Positions 1 to 8,134 are shown, numbered from the stretch's first letter. The stretch is DNA of 35,975 nt from an uncultured Spirochaetaceae bacterium (GCA_902792795.1 CADBBB010000008.1:1-35975); one strand, 5' to 3'. Numbers and translations: made by a program. Notes: generated by a model not told the origin, from the letters alone.

Positions 1-453
1 CCGGTCTTCGTTAAGAATCGCCCGGTCAAGCGCGAAAGTGTTGGCCAAATATTCATGAACGTCCAAGTTTGTTTGCTGTTTTACAAAGTTAATTACATAC
101 TCAATCGCGTCGTCATAATCCATTGCCGCGCAAACTTGAGCCAAGTCTCGCCCTGTGACGTTTTTGTACAAGCGATAAAATGTGACAAACGATTCGTCGC
201 CTTTTAAGAAGTTTTCGCTGTAGCAGCCGTTCTTTCCGTTTATCACGCAAGGAAAGTATTCTACAAAGCCGTCGGCGCAAAGCCCGCTTCGCTTTAATAT
301 CACGCTCGCCGCCGCTTCCGCAAGGCCTTCGCCACCATGCCGGTCCAACTTGAACCAAAGGCCGTCCTTAAAGAATTTGTCCTGCATTCCGTCGCTTGTT
401 CCGCTCGCGCGAATCAAATATTCATCGTCTATCGAAAAAGTTTTTATCTGCAT
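1..453 (-). CDS. HipA-like (CtkA/HipA family) kinase, C-terminal part outside window
   Basis: The frame is open from an ATG at 453 to the window edge (about 151 residues, partial). The N-terminal part has the HipA-like order: a strand with DGLWFKL, where the Lys is a candidate ATP-binding residue, then a Glu-containing helix (GLAEAAASVILKRSG), then a YSENFL segment. The last visible residues, LNEDR, fit the start of the catalytic loop (NEDRH-type), so the active site lies just outside the window. The family phosphorylates proteins and usually acts as the toxin or effector of an HTH-kinase pair. The start overlaps the end of the upstream HTH gene by 10 bases, so the two are co-transcribed and probably translationally coupled. 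The family call is from memory of gut bacterial homologues; the exact substrate is unknown. Confidence 0.6.
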   Translation of the reverse strand, partial: MQIKTFSIDDEYLIRASGTSDGMQDKFFKDGLWFKLDRHGGEGLAEAAASVILKRSGLCADGFVEYFPCVINGKNGCYSENFLKGDESFVTFYRLYKNVTGRDLAQVCAAMDYDDAIEYVINFVKQQTNLDVHEYLANTFALDRAILNEDR

Positions 454-965
454 TTCACGTCATTCCAAGAAAGAGCTTCGCCTTCAAACTTAAACCAAAT
501 GTTGTCTTGGTACATGGCGCCGTGCGTCCTTTTGCAAATCTTGTACGGATTGAATTGAGCCAGTCCCAGCTTGAACAAATACTTTTCTATGTTTTCCCGC
601 CTCTCGTCCCAACAGCGCCACTTGAATATTTCGCCAAGCTCAAAAAGCGACATTTGGTCTTTGCAAAAAATTTGCTTTGCCGGGTTTTTTGTGTAGCGCC
701 TTATGAGGACAGCAGAATCGAGCACCTTTACGTCGGCTGTCTTTTCATTTTTCCAAAACACAGAAAAATTCCGAGGCGAATCCAGCAGGTCGTCAATTGA
801 ACAATTGAAAAAATCAGAAAGCTTTTTTAAAGTGATGTATTCGCAACGCTCAAACCGCTTTTTTCCATGTATCAATGGGTACAAAGAGCCGTACGGAATG
901 CCAGTCCTCTTTGAACATTCGCTTATCGAGACATTTCTAAGTTTAAGCTCCGACAAAAGGTTCAT
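444..965 (-). CDS. XRE-family HTH protein, putative antitoxin/autorepressor of HipA-like kinase
   Basis: 173 residues from the ATG at 965. Residues 1-62 form a lambda-repressor-like HTH (SISECSKRTGIPYGSLYPLI, then a third helix and LKKLSDFFNCSIDDLL). The C-terminal about 100 residues have no clear domain; they end in DNIWFKF, which resembles the DGLWFKL strand of the kinase encoded next. I chose 965 rather than the upstream ATG at 974, because 974 lies inside the -10 box and 965 falls at the predicted transcription start. The gene overlaps the kinase gene by 10 bases and is preceded by a perfect palindrome, the usual layout of an autorepressed HipBA-type toxin-antitoxin operon. DNA-binding and antitoxin roles are inferred. 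Confidence 0.7.
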   Translation of the reverse strand: MNLLSELKLRNVSISECSKRTGIPYGSLYPLIHGKKRFERCEYITLKKLSDFFNCSIDDLLDSPRNFSVFWKNEKTADVKVLDSAVLIRRYTKNPAKQIFCKDQMSLFELGEIFKWRCWDERRENIEKYLFKLGLAQFNPYKICKRTHGAMYQDNIWFKFEGEALSWNDVKCR

Positions 966-1001
966 GACAATCATTATCTTTTAAAAGATAATGATTGTCA
1001 A
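965..1001 (-). promoter_or_regulatory. Perfect 36-bp palindromic operator containing the promoter of the HTH-kinase operon
   Basis: Positions 965-1000 are a perfect palindrome with arms TGACAATCATTATCTTTT and AAAAGATAATGATTGTCA. On the minus strand the same bases give -35 TTGACA (996-1001), a 17-bp spacer and -10 GATAAT (973-978), placing +1 at about 965-966, on the A of the ATG. The mRNA would be leaderless. A dimeric HTH protein bound here would cover both promoter boxes, so negative autoregulation is likely. A weaker mirror-image promoter (ATGACA, 17 bp, GATAAT) faces the other way. Confidence 0.75.
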
Positions 1002-1023
1002 GCGTCAAAATGACCGTTCCCGC

Positions 1024-2298
1024 TTACACCGCTTCCAGCGCCTGCTTGAGGTCGGCCACCAAATCCTCTTTGTCTTCCAAACCGCAAGAAAGGCGGATGA
1101 GGCCGGCGGGAATTCCGGCGGCGGCCAATTGCTCGTCGGACATTTGCCGGTGGGTGCTGGTCGCCGGGTTAAGGCAGCAAGAGCGAGCGTCGGCAACGTG
1201 CGTTTCTATTGCAAAGACTTTAAGAGCCTTCATAAACTTTCCGGCGGCTTCGCGGCCTCCCTTAAGCTCAAAGCTTACAACGCCGCAGCCTCCTTTTGGC
1301 AAATACTTTTGGGCAAGCGCGTGATACTTGTCGCCGGGCAAACCAGAATAATTGACGGCGGCAACCTTGTCGCTGGCCGACAAAAATTCGGCGACGGCTT
1401 GGCCGTTCTCGGCGTGGCGCGCCATTCGGACGTGCAAGGACTCCAAGCCCAGGTTAAGGATAAAGGCGCTTTGCGGGGATTGGCTGCATCCAAAGTCTCG
1501 CATCAATTGCGCCGTCGCCTTTGTGATAAAGGCGCCCGCCTGGCCAAACTTTTTTGCGTAGGCGATTCCGTGGTAGGACTCGTCGGGCTCGCAAAGGCCG
1601 GGGAACTTGTCGGCGTGGGCCAGCCAGTCAAATTTTCCTGAGTCAACGATCGCGCCGCCAACGCAAGAGCCGTGGCCGTCCATGTACTTTGTGGTGGAAT
1701 GGGTCACGATGTCAGCGCCCCATTCGATCGGGCGGCAGTGAACCGGCGTCGGGAATGTGTTGTCAACGATAAGCGGAACGCCATGCGCGTGGGCGACCTT
1801 GGCGAACTTTTCTATGTCCAAAACCGTAAGCGCCGGATTGGCGATTGTCTCTCCAAAAAGCGCCTTTGTGTTTGGCCTAAAGGCGGCGGCAAGTTCCTCT
1901 TCGCTTGCGTCGGGCGAAACGAAAGTTGTTTGGATTCCCATCTTGGCCATCGTCACGCTAATCAAGTTGAAGGTTCCGCCATAGATTGAAGACGAAGCCA
2001 CGATGTGGCCGCCGTTTTCGCAAATGTTAAAGAGGGCAAAAAAGTTCGCCGCCTGTCCGCTTGAAGTGAGCATCGCGGCCGCGCCTCCTTCGAGCGCGGC
2101 TATTTTTGCGGCCACAAAATCGCAGGTTGGGTTTTGCAGGCGCGAATAAAAATAGCCCGACGCTTCCAAGTCAAACAAGGCGCCCATATCTTCGCTTGTG
2201 TCGTATTTAAATGTCGTAGACTGAACGATTGGAATTTGGCGCGGCTCGCCGTTTTTGGGAGTGTATCCCGCCTGAACGCATTTTGTGTTCAACTTCAT
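1024..2298 (-). CDS. metY: O-acetylhomoserine aminocarboxypropyltransferase / sulfhydrylase
   Basis: A Cys/Met-metabolism PLP enzyme of 424 residues, the usual length for MetY. It makes homocysteine (or methionine from methanethiol) from O-acetylhomoserine in the cytoplasm. Visible signatures are TKCVQAGY near the N-terminus, YSRLQNPT, SSGQAANFFALFNI, the Asp of VDNTFPTP and the PLP lysine in THSTTKYMDGHG. The C-terminal CCLNPATSTHRQ and IRLSCGLEDKEDL blocks are also intact. The start at 2298 sits six bases after a perfect AGGAGG (2305-2310); the longer frame to 2334 would overlap the upstream lipoprotein gene. It lies 20 bases after that gene, so read-through from ilvB onward is possible. 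No methionine riboswitch was recognised. Confidence 0.92.
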   Translation of the reverse strand: MKLNTKCVQAGYTPKNGEPRQIPIVQSTTFKYDTSEDMGALFDLEASGYFYSRLQNPTCDFVAAKIAALEGGAAAMLTSSGQAANFFALFNICENGGHIVASSSIYGGTFNLISVTMAKMGIQTTFVSPDASEEELAAAFRPNTKALFGETIANPALTVLDIEKFAKVAHAHGVPLIVDNTFPTPVHCRPIEWGADIVTHSTTKYMDGHGSCVGGAIVDSGKFDWLAHADKFPGLCEPDESYHGIAYAKKFGQAGAFITKATAQLMRDFGCSQSPQSAFILNLGLESLHVRMARHAENGQAVAEFLSASDKVAAVNYSGLPGDKYHALAQKYLPKGGCGVVSFELKGGREAAGKFMKALKVFAIETHVADARSCCLNPATSTHRQMSDEQLAAAGIPAGLIRLSCGLEDKEDLVADLKQALEAV

Positions 2299-2317
2299 CA
2301 TATTCCTCCTATCTTCA

Positions 2318-4699
2318 TCACATCGGAACGTCAAAAATTTCTATGGCCTTTCCGTCGCTCGACTTGTCAAGAATCTTGACTGCCGTCCAGTCGGCCTTGA
2401 CTTTTTTTCCTATGATGGGAATGGTCACTTCAAAGAAAGGCCCAAAGGTTATGGAAAGCTTTAAAAGGCCTTGCAAATGTTTCATGGTCTTGTATTGGTC
2501 CATGAACTTTTTGTCAATTATGTAATGGATTTCCGGCTCGGCCATGCAAGGAATTTGGAGGCCCGCGCAAATGCTTGCGACGCCTATGCCAAACTGGGGC
2601 GTCAAAGTTCCCTTAATGTAAACTCCAATGTCAAAACCGGGATCAACGTCTCCGCCAGAAGTCGGCCCCAAGTAGCAAGCGATTTCGGAATATGACTTTT
2701 TGTTTGTCGGCCAAGTGTTGAAGTATCCGCCAACTGGAATAACCTTCCACTTGAACTTGACTCCCCATTCCGCGCCAATGTCAATCTCTCCGCCGAACAT
2801 CGCGGTAAAACCGGCCATGTATTCCACAGAAGTCTTGACCTTCGCGTTCCAGCCAAAGTCAAAAGCAAAATTCGTTTTGTACACAAAGGGAACAGGTCCG
2901 ATGTTGAATTTAATCGGCTCATGCAAATCCTTTTTCATTTTCTCCTGGGTTTCCTTGTCAAAGAAGGAATGTTCCCCAAGATCAACGCTTTTTAAATTGG
3001 CCTCGGCCTTTAGGAACAGCGCGGCTCCCAAGCCTTGAATTCCAAATTCGCCTGACTTTATGCCAAGATTTTTTTTGACAGTTCCCTTTACGCCAAGCGA
3101 AAATTTCACTCCGACAACGCTAAGGCGGTTGCCGTTTATTTTTGCCAAATCAAGCTGGTGGTATTTTGAAAACTCTTTTTCAATCTCGCCGCGCTTTGTC
3201 ACATACTCGGTGTAATCTTTGGCGGCGTTGAAGGCCTTTGAGCCCGAAACGTCCATGACATCTGGTATGACGTTGGTTTCCAAGTAGCCGTAATCTTGGT
3301 TTCCGTCATCGCCAAGGTCAATCGATATGTCAGGATAAACGTTGAACAAAGACGGCGGATCCACATACGCGTCGGGCGAATAATCGTAAATGTCGTCAAG
3401 AATGTATCTCAAACTTTCAACATGGTCTTCGTTGGCGTCCTCGAATTGCTCGACAGTTTTTGAAGCGGAGACCAGATAGCCTTTCCAATTATTCAAATTG
3501 GTTATCTGCGCGTCCGTAAAAAATTCATTGACGGCGCCCCGCAAGTTGTCGGCGTTTTCTTTGTCGCTGGAATCCAAGCCGGCGGCGATTCCAAGCAAGG
3601 ACTCCTTGTCGCAGAGAATCCAATTTAATTTTTGGACATACAAATCGCCGCCGCGAAGGCTGGACGAAGCGAAAGCGCTGTCAACCCGGGAACGGACGTT
3701 TTGCGGAAAAAGCTCGAAGAACTCTTTTGGACCGCCGTCAGGATCAGGAAACTGCCACTTGTAGTAAGCGAACGACAAGAAATTTTCCGTGCCGTAAGCG
3801 CCGCTTCCGTCGCCTTTATAGTCGGACTCGGCCTTCAAGATGCCTTGCAAACTTCCTGAAGCGTCGCCGGCTATGGAATAAAGCTTGCAATCGTTTTGGT
3901 CAACTATGTAGTCGCCGTAAGAAAGCATGTCTTCGGCATAGTTTGGCATTGAGGTGGAAAACTTGTTTACAGTGTCGTCCGCGTTTCCAACAACATAAAT
4001 GAAGTTTCCGTCGGAATTCACTCCATACAATGAAGAAGGCGTGGCGTTAAATTCCGTCATGCAAGAATACATGCAGGCCGACAAAGTTTCCTGATTGTTC
4101 TCGAATGTAAGATAGCTTGCGTTTTCAAAGCCGCGTCTTGGAATTGTGGGCGTCTCATATTTTACGGAAGACTTTCCGCTGCCCAACTTTGCCGACTCTC
4201 CAAGCTTAAGCGAGTACGACAGGACGCTTTGTCCGGAAGTGAAAGTGGCATAGTAGCGGTATATAAAAGAAATTGAATTTTTTGAAACGCTAGTAATTTC
4301 GATGTAGCCGTAAACAGCGGAATTGTCAACTTCCTCAATAAAATCTTGAACAGCTTCCTTTGCTCCGCCGCTCATCGCGCCGGCGGCTGAAACAGTGACG
4401 CTCTCATCCTTTCTAAGATCCTTGGCGGAAGACGTTCCCACTTGATACAAGCTAACGCTTCTTTTTTTAAGCTCGCTTGTTCGGACAGCGATTTTTGCGC
4501 CGTAGAAAAGCTGCGACAAGGACGCGTTGTCAGGATTGTAGATGACAGAGCCTCCAATATAGGCCCTGCAAGAAAGCGCCGCTTGCGAAAAATAATCCAC
4601 CGCCGGAACATAAGGCGACGAATCGTTTGAACAAGCGGCGAAATACGCCACTACAGAAAATGCCGCCAAAAGATGAAGCGTTCTAAAAAATTTCTTCAA
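2318..4699 (-). CDS. Large predicted lipoprotein of unknown function
   Basis: 793 residues starting with a lipoprotein signal peptide: MKKFFR, a hydrophobic core and the relaxed spirochaetal lipobox FAAC with the acylated Cys at residue 23. The mature protein begins with Ser/Asn/Pro-rich sequence. The first 500 residues show no motif I recognise. The C-terminal third has many alternating aromatic and glycine-rich strands (FAFDFGWNAKVKTSVEYMAG, FGGEIDIGAEWGVKFKWK) and looks like a beta-rich or barrel-like surface domain. The start codon is TTG at 4699: AGGAGA lies six bases upstream and overlaps the ilvB stop (4710-4712), so translation is probably coupled to ilvB. It is exported to the cell envelope; no function can be given. 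Confidence 0.75.
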   Translation of the reverse strand: MKKFFRTLHLLAAFSVVAYFAACSNDSSPYVPAVDYFSQAALSCRAYIGGSVIYNPDNASLSQLFYGAKIAVRTSELKKRSVSLYQVGTSSAKDLRKDESVTVSAAGAMSGGAKEAVQDFIEEVDNSAVYGYIEITSVSKNSISFIYRYYATFTSGQSVLSYSLKLGESAKLGSGKSSVKYETPTIPRRGFENASYLTFENNQETLSACMYSCMTEFNATPSSLYGVNSDGNFIYVVGNADDTVNKFSTSMPNYAEDMLSYGDYIVDQNDCKLYSIAGDASGSLQGILKAESDYKGDGSGAYGTENFLSFAYYKWQFPDPDGGPKEFFELFPQNVRSRVDSAFASSSLRGGDLYVQKLNWILCDKESLLGIAAGLDSSDKENADNLRGAVNEFFTDAQITNLNNWKGYLVSASKTVEQFEDANEDHVESLRYILDDIYDYSPDAYVDPPSLFNVYPDISIDLGDDGNQDYGYLETNVIPDVMDVSGSKAFNAAKDYTEYVTKRGEIEKEFSKYHQLDLAKINGNRLSVVGVKFSLGVKGTVKKNLGIKSGEFGIQGLGAALFLKAEANLKSVDLGEHSFFDKETQEKMKKDLHEPIKFNIGPVPFVYKTNFAFDFGWNAKVKTSVEYMAGFTAMFGGEIDIGAEWGVKFKWKVIPVGGYFNTWPTNKKSYSEIACYLGPTSGGDVDPGFDIGVYIKGTLTPQFGIGVASICAGLQIPCMAEPEIHYIIDKKFMDQYKTMKHLQGLLKLSITFGPFFEVTIPIIGKKVKADWTAVKILDKSSDGKAIEIFDVPM

Positions 4700-4709
4700 A
4701 AGATGTCTC

Positions 4710-6413
4710 CTAATTTATTGAATCTACATTGGCCCTTCCGGCCATTACATACGGAAGAACGTCTTCGTCTGCGTCAATCTTTACGCGCACAAAGGCGGGC
4801 GATTTTCTGGCAGGGTCAAAAACTTTTTTTGCCCAATCCTTGTCGGCGTCTGCGTCAAAGGTTTGTATTCCAAAGCCGCACGCGATGTTCAATAAGTCAG
4901 GCTTCTTTGCAAAAACACTGGCGCTAAAGTTGTTCTTAAAAATATACTTTTGCTGCTGGCGGACCATTCCAAGCGTTCCGTTTTCAAAAACGATTACGAC
5001 CACGTTCAAGTTTTGCTCGGCCAAAGTCGCAAGTTCCTGCACGTTCATCATAATCGAGCCGTCGCCGGAAATGCAAACGACGCGCTTTTGCGGATTGGCC
5101 AAAGCAGCGCCGATCGCCGCCGGAAGTCCAAAGCCCATCGTTCCAAGCGAGCCGGAAGTTAGGAAAGTCCTGGGCTCTTGGACTGGATAATATTGCGCGG
5201 CCCACATTTGGTGCTGGCCGACGTCTGTCGTCACGATTACGTTTTTGCTCGGAAGAGCGGCGATAAAGGCGCGCGGGTTTTCCAAGCCGGTCTTTTTGTT
5301 GCGGCCGCATTCGACTGTAAATGTCTTTTTTCGCAAGGCCGACATTTTTTCAAGCCACGCTTTTCGCGCCGCGGCGTTTTCTTTGTTGAACGAATCTTTT
5401 TTTTCGCGGACAAGCTCGGCAAGCGCGGCGAGGGAGCTTTCCAAGTCGCAAACCAAAGAAATGTCGGCAGCGAAAATCTTGTTCACTTCGGCCGCGTCGA
5501 TGTCGATGTGGACGATTTTCGCGTTGGGGCAGAATTCTTTTGCAAGCCCAATCGCGCGGTCGTCAAAGCGAACGCCAAGCGCGAGAACTAAATCCGCGTC
5601 ATGCATCGCTTGGTTCGCCGCGACGGAGCCGTGCATTCCAACCATTCCCAAATAAGAAGAGTCGGTCGCTGGAACGGCGCCGATTCCCATAAGGCTTGAG
5701 ATTGCGGGAATTTTGTAAAGGCCAAAAAGCGCCTTTAGGTATTTGGCAACCTCGACCGAATTGCAGCCGCCTCCCAAATAGGCGACAGGCTTTTTGCTTT
5801 TGTCCATCGCGCCAAAAATCGCCTTGAGCCGCGCGGGGATCTCCTTTTTGCTTGTGTGAAAGCGCGCTTCTTTTTTTGCGGAAGAAATTTTTGGCCAAGA
5901 GGAAAATTCAACTTCCTCAAGCTGAACGTTTCGCGGAACGTCAATCAAAACAGGGCCAGGGCGGCCTGTCGTAGCGATTTCAAAAGCCTTGGGAATCGCC
6001 GTCAAAAGCTCGGCCGCGCTCTTTACCATCATGCTGTGCTTAGTGATCGGGAACGAAAGGCCAAAAGTGTCGGCCTCCTGGAATGCGTCCGTTCCAATCA
6101 TGGAAAGGTTCACTTGCCCCGTAATCGCGATAATCGGAATCGAGTCGCAGCGCGCGTCGGCGATGGCCGTCAAAAGGTTCATCGCGCCGGGGCCGCTGGT
6201 GGCCATGCAAACGGCGGGCTTACCTGTAGTGCGCGCGAATCCCTGCGCGATAAAGCCCGCGGCCTGTTCCTGGCGGACAAGGACGTGCTTGATTCCGCTT
6301 CGGGCCAATTCGTCGTAAAGCGGCAAAATCGATCCGCCCGGAATGCCCGCCACTGTCGTGATTTTATACGCCTTTAAAAGTTCGCAAATTATTTGTGAGC
6401 CTGTCTTTTTCAT
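4710..6413 (-). CDS. ilvB: Acetolactate synthase, large (catalytic) subunit
   Basis: 567 residues, normal length for the ThDP-dependent catalytic subunit, which condenses pyruvate with pyruvate or 2-oxobutyrate at the start of branched-chain amino acid synthesis. It has the N-terminal ThDP domain (GIPGGSILPLYDEL, catalytic Glu in VRQEQAAGFIAQG, TSGPGAMNLLT), the central FAD-type domain, and the C-terminal ThDP/Mg site GDGSIMMNVQEL followed by the Asn of VFENGTLGMVRQQQ. The frame stays open to 6449, but those bases hold the promoter, so the ATG at 6413 (MKKTGSQ) is the start. No regulatory small subunit (ilvN) follows; the lipoprotein gene does. It could be a catabolic AlsS-type enzyme, though the FAD-region loops look ALS-like. 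Confidence 0.9.
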   Translation of the reverse strand: MKKTGSQIICELLKAYKITTVAGIPGGSILPLYDELARSGIKHVLVRQEQAAGFIAQGFARTTGKPAVCMATSGPGAMNLLTAIADARCDSIPIIAITGQVNLSMIGTDAFQEADTFGLSFPITKHSMMVKSAAELLTAIPKAFEIATTGRPGPVLIDVPRNVQLEEVEFSSWPKISSAKKEARFHTSKKEIPARLKAIFGAMDKSKKPVAYLGGGCNSVEVAKYLKALFGLYKIPAISSLMGIGAVPATDSSYLGMVGMHGSVAANQAMHDADLVLALGVRFDDRAIGLAKEFCPNAKIVHIDIDAAEVNKIFAADISLVCDLESSLAALAELVREKKDSFNKENAAARKAWLEKMSALRKKTFTVECGRNKKTGLENPRAFIAALPSKNVIVTTDVGQHQMWAAQYYPVQEPRTFLTSGSLGTMGFGLPAAIGAALANPQKRVVCISGDGSIMMNVQELATLAEQNLNVVVIVFENGTLGMVRQQQKYIFKNNFSASVFAKKPDLLNIACGFGIQTFDADADKDWAKKVFDPARKSPAFVRVKIDADEDVLPYVMAGRANVDSIN

Positions 6414-6420
6414 GGGGAAC

Positions 6421-6449
6421 ATTGTAGCAGAAATGGTGGGAAAATTCAA
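6421..6449 (-). promoter_or_regulatory. ilvB promoter giving a leaderless transcript
   Basis: -35 TTGAAT (6444-6449), 17-bp spacer, -10 TACAAT (6421-6426). The ATG of ilvB follows after seven bases (GTTCCCC) with no Shine-Dalgarno sequence, so transcription should begin at or next to the start codon. There is no room for a T-box or leader-peptide attenuator downstream of this promoter. Confidence 0.65.
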
Positions 6450-6504
6450 TTAAATATGGAAGAAATTAAAAACGCTCCCAGTCGCGGCTGCGGCCGTCGA
6501 AACC

Positions 6505-6579
6505 GCTAGCTAGCGTCGCTACATGCTGTTCGCGCTTGTAACTATCCAACGCTGCCGCTAAAGCGGCAGGCGCGAACAG
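6505..6579. repeat. Nested inverted repeats in a non-coding gap
   Basis: The gap 6450-6668 has no convincing gene. It holds a 10-bp palindrome GCTAGCTAGC (6505-6514), an outer inverted repeat CTGTTCGCGC (6526-6535) / GCGCGAACAG (6570-6579), and inside it a compact hairpin CTGCCGCT-AA-AGCGGCAG (6552-6569). The nested arms would form a long structured RNA or a cruciform. It may be a dispersed extragenic element; only one copy is in this window. Confidence 0.45.
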
Positions 6580-6668
6580 AATGTTTTCGCCGGCCGCCCC
6601 GCTCCTTCGCGCTTTTTTCCCCAACCTTAAATTGTTTTCACTGTGGCTCAATGTTCCGCAATAGGCGC

Positions 6669-6701
6669 AAAAAAACGGCTTCCCACGCTTGAAGGAAGCC
6701 G
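6669..6701 (-). terminator. Rho-independent terminator of the DUF6273 lipoprotein gene
   Basis: On the minus strand CGGCTTCC (6694-6701) and GGAAGCCG (6676-6683) form a perfect 8-bp stem with a 10-base loop, followed directly by seven T (6669-6675). It lies 28 bases after the stop of the upstream minus-strand gene. Confidence 0.85.
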
Positions 6702-6728
6702 ACGAGCAACGTCCGCAGGACGTAGCGG

Positions 6729-7874
6729 CTAGTTCCCCACGCACAAGGCGGGAACGATATCGCCATAGCCAATGCCGTCGTTCACTTCGGAAACGATGGC
6801 GGAGTAAAAGGACTCGCCGTCGCTGTCCGCATAGCGCGCGGAGTAGTCGTAGTCATATAAAGGAGAGCGCTGCCACCACCAGCCGCCAAGGCCTTCCGTC
6901 CCGTTTTGGTTCGCTCCGCTGGCCCTGGCGTAGTCCGTCGCGGCGCGGATTCTCGCGTTGCCAACGCCCGCGGCGAGGTAATCCTCGTCAAAGCCGTAGG
7001 CGCCTGTCGTGGCTTCCTGCAGGCTCAAAAGAAAAACCTTGTCGGTCGTGGGCGTGTCGCTGGCGTATGGATTTTCTCCATTGTTCCACTGCTTGGCGTT
7101 GGCGTTCGGGAATGTCGAGCGCTTGCCGTTGTCCACGCTCGTGTCCGCGATTATAGCAAGCTCCTCCGCTGTGAACGCGGTCTGCAAAAAGCCCTTGCCC
7201 AAAAAGTCGTCGCAAGCGGCTTGCTGGCCGTCGGCGCTCGCTTTTCTTTGGTAGCTGAGGCCGTTCAAAAAAGCCCGGACTCTTGAATGTTCGTAGTTGT
7301 TGGGGTGGATTGTTTTTCCGCCAACAGTCCTGTTCACGCTCTGATAATCGTAATACACGCTGTTTGCCAAAACGCTTTCCGCGAACAAAAGCTTTTTGCC
7401 GGTTCCGTTGTAGTTTGTCGTAAGAACGCGCCACTTTATCGGCTCCACCTTGAACCACTTCCAGCTGTCGGCGGAACTTTCTTGGGCGGTTGTTCCGTCG
7501 CTGTACTTGCATACAGGGGGACAAGCCCTTTCCTTAATCTTGACGTACCACTGGCCGTCGCTTCCCTTGCAGTAGGTGAAGGCGCCGGCGGCCTTGCTTT
7601 CGCTATCGTTCACCGTAACATTGGCGGCCTTTATCGTTTGCGGCCATAGGCCGAATGTCACAAGGTCGTATTCAACGCCGTTTATTGTTTTGCTTCCGAT
7701 TTTTGCATAGGCGCCGCTGGCCGCTTGGGATTGACTTTCCTTGTCTGGAATAATAAACAACTGCTCGTCGCCTCCGCCGCAAGCCGCCATTCCAAAAATG
7801 AGCGCCGCTCCAAAGGCTAAAGCCGCCAAGCGAATTGCCAGCGCCGCGCAAAAATTACAGGTCGCTTTCCTCAT
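6729..7874 (-). CDS. DUF6273-domain lipoprotein
   Basis: 381 residues. The N-terminus is a lipoprotein signal with lipobox GMAAC (Cys 32). The rest matches the DUF6273 pattern: FGLWPQT, WFKVEPIKWRVL, LLFAESVL, then a late ATDYARASGA region, GGWWWQRSP and the closing GDIVPALCVGN. DUF6273 proteins are common in treponemes and gut Clostridia; their role is unknown, though they resemble FGE/C-type-lectin-like extracellular modules. The ATG at 7874 follows a strong GGAGGAGAG. The only obvious stop signal upstream is the tRNA terminator 19 bases before the gene, so its own promoter was not found and leaky read-through from the tRNA is possible. Confidence 0.8.
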   Translation of the reverse strand: MRKATCNFCAALAIRLAALAFGAALIFGMAACGGGDEQLFIIPDKESQSQAASGAYAKIGSKTINGVEYDLVTFGLWPQTIKAANVTVNDSESKAAGAFTYCKGSDGQWYVKIKERACPPVCKYSDGTTAQESSADSWKWFKVEPIKWRVLTTNYNGTGKKLLFAESVLANSVYYDYQSVNRTVGGKTIHPNNYEHSRVRAFLNGLSYQRKASADGQQAACDDFLGKGFLQTAFTAEELAIIADTSVDNGKRSTFPNANAKQWNNGENPYASDTPTTDKVFLLSLQEATTGAYGFDEDYLAAGVGNARIRAATDYARASGANQNGTEGLGGWWWQRSPLYDYDYSARYADSDGESFYSAIVSEVNDGIGYGDIVPALCVGN

Positions 7875-7892
7875 ACCTACTCTCCTCCGCCT

Positions 7893-7922
7893 AAAAAAAA
7901 CGCGGCCCTTGAGGAACCGCGT
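7893..7922 (-). terminator. Terminator after tRNA-Ala
   Basis: Minus-strand ACGCGG (7917-7922) and CCGCGT close an 11-base loop, followed by a run of T (7893-7900). It begins four bases after the tRNA 3' end. Confidence 0.8.
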
Positions 7923-7926
7923 CTTG

Positions 7927-7999
7927 TGGAGTATATCGGACTCGAACCGACCACCTATAGATTGCGAACCTATCGCTCTACCAGATGAGCTAATACCCC
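7927..7999 (-). tRNA. tRNA-Ala (anticodon CGC)
   Basis: 73 bases fold as a complete cloverleaf on the minus strand. The acceptor stem is GGGGTAT/ATACTCC and contains the G3:U70 pair that specifies alanine. The D-arm is GCTC..GAGC, the anticodon stem is ATAGG/TCTAT (one G:U), the loop is TTCGCAA with anticodon CGC (reads GCG), and the T-arm contains GGTTCGAGTCC. The discriminator base is A at 7927. CCA is not encoded, so it must be added by CCA-transferase. The promoter and terminator are both visible, so this is a single-gene transcription unit. Confidence 0.95.
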
Positions 8000-8010
8000 A
8001 AGTGGAATTG

Positions 8011-8040
8011 ATTATAGCGCATTTGGCGCGATTTGTTCAA
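8011..8040 (-). promoter_or_regulatory. tRNA-Ala promoter
   Basis: -35 TTGAAC (8035-8040), 18-bp spacer, perfect -10 TATAAT (8011-8016); the mature tRNA starts 12 bases downstream. It is divergent to the LytTR promoter at 8077. Confidence 0.8.
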
Positions 8041-8076
8041 GTGGGCGCGGTGATTTTTTTAAAGACCGCCGGGATG

Positions 8077-8105
8077 TTGACAGTCAATTGGCGGCGCGAT
8101 ATAGT
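8077..8105 (+). promoter_or_regulatory. Promoter of the LytTR gene
   Basis: Perfect -35 TTGACA (8077-8082), 17-bp spacer and -10 TATAGT (8100-8105). Transcription would begin near 8112, about 23 bases before the ATG at 8135. No Shine-Dalgarno sequence is evident in this short leader. Confidence 0.7.
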
Positions 8106-8134
8106 GTCCGAACGATATTTTTTTGGCATATATA

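Noticed and set aside
6466..6744. Minus-strand 92-codon open frame
   Set aside because: It runs through the terminator hairpin and the inverted repeats, has no ribosome site and has low-complexity composition; treated as non-coding.
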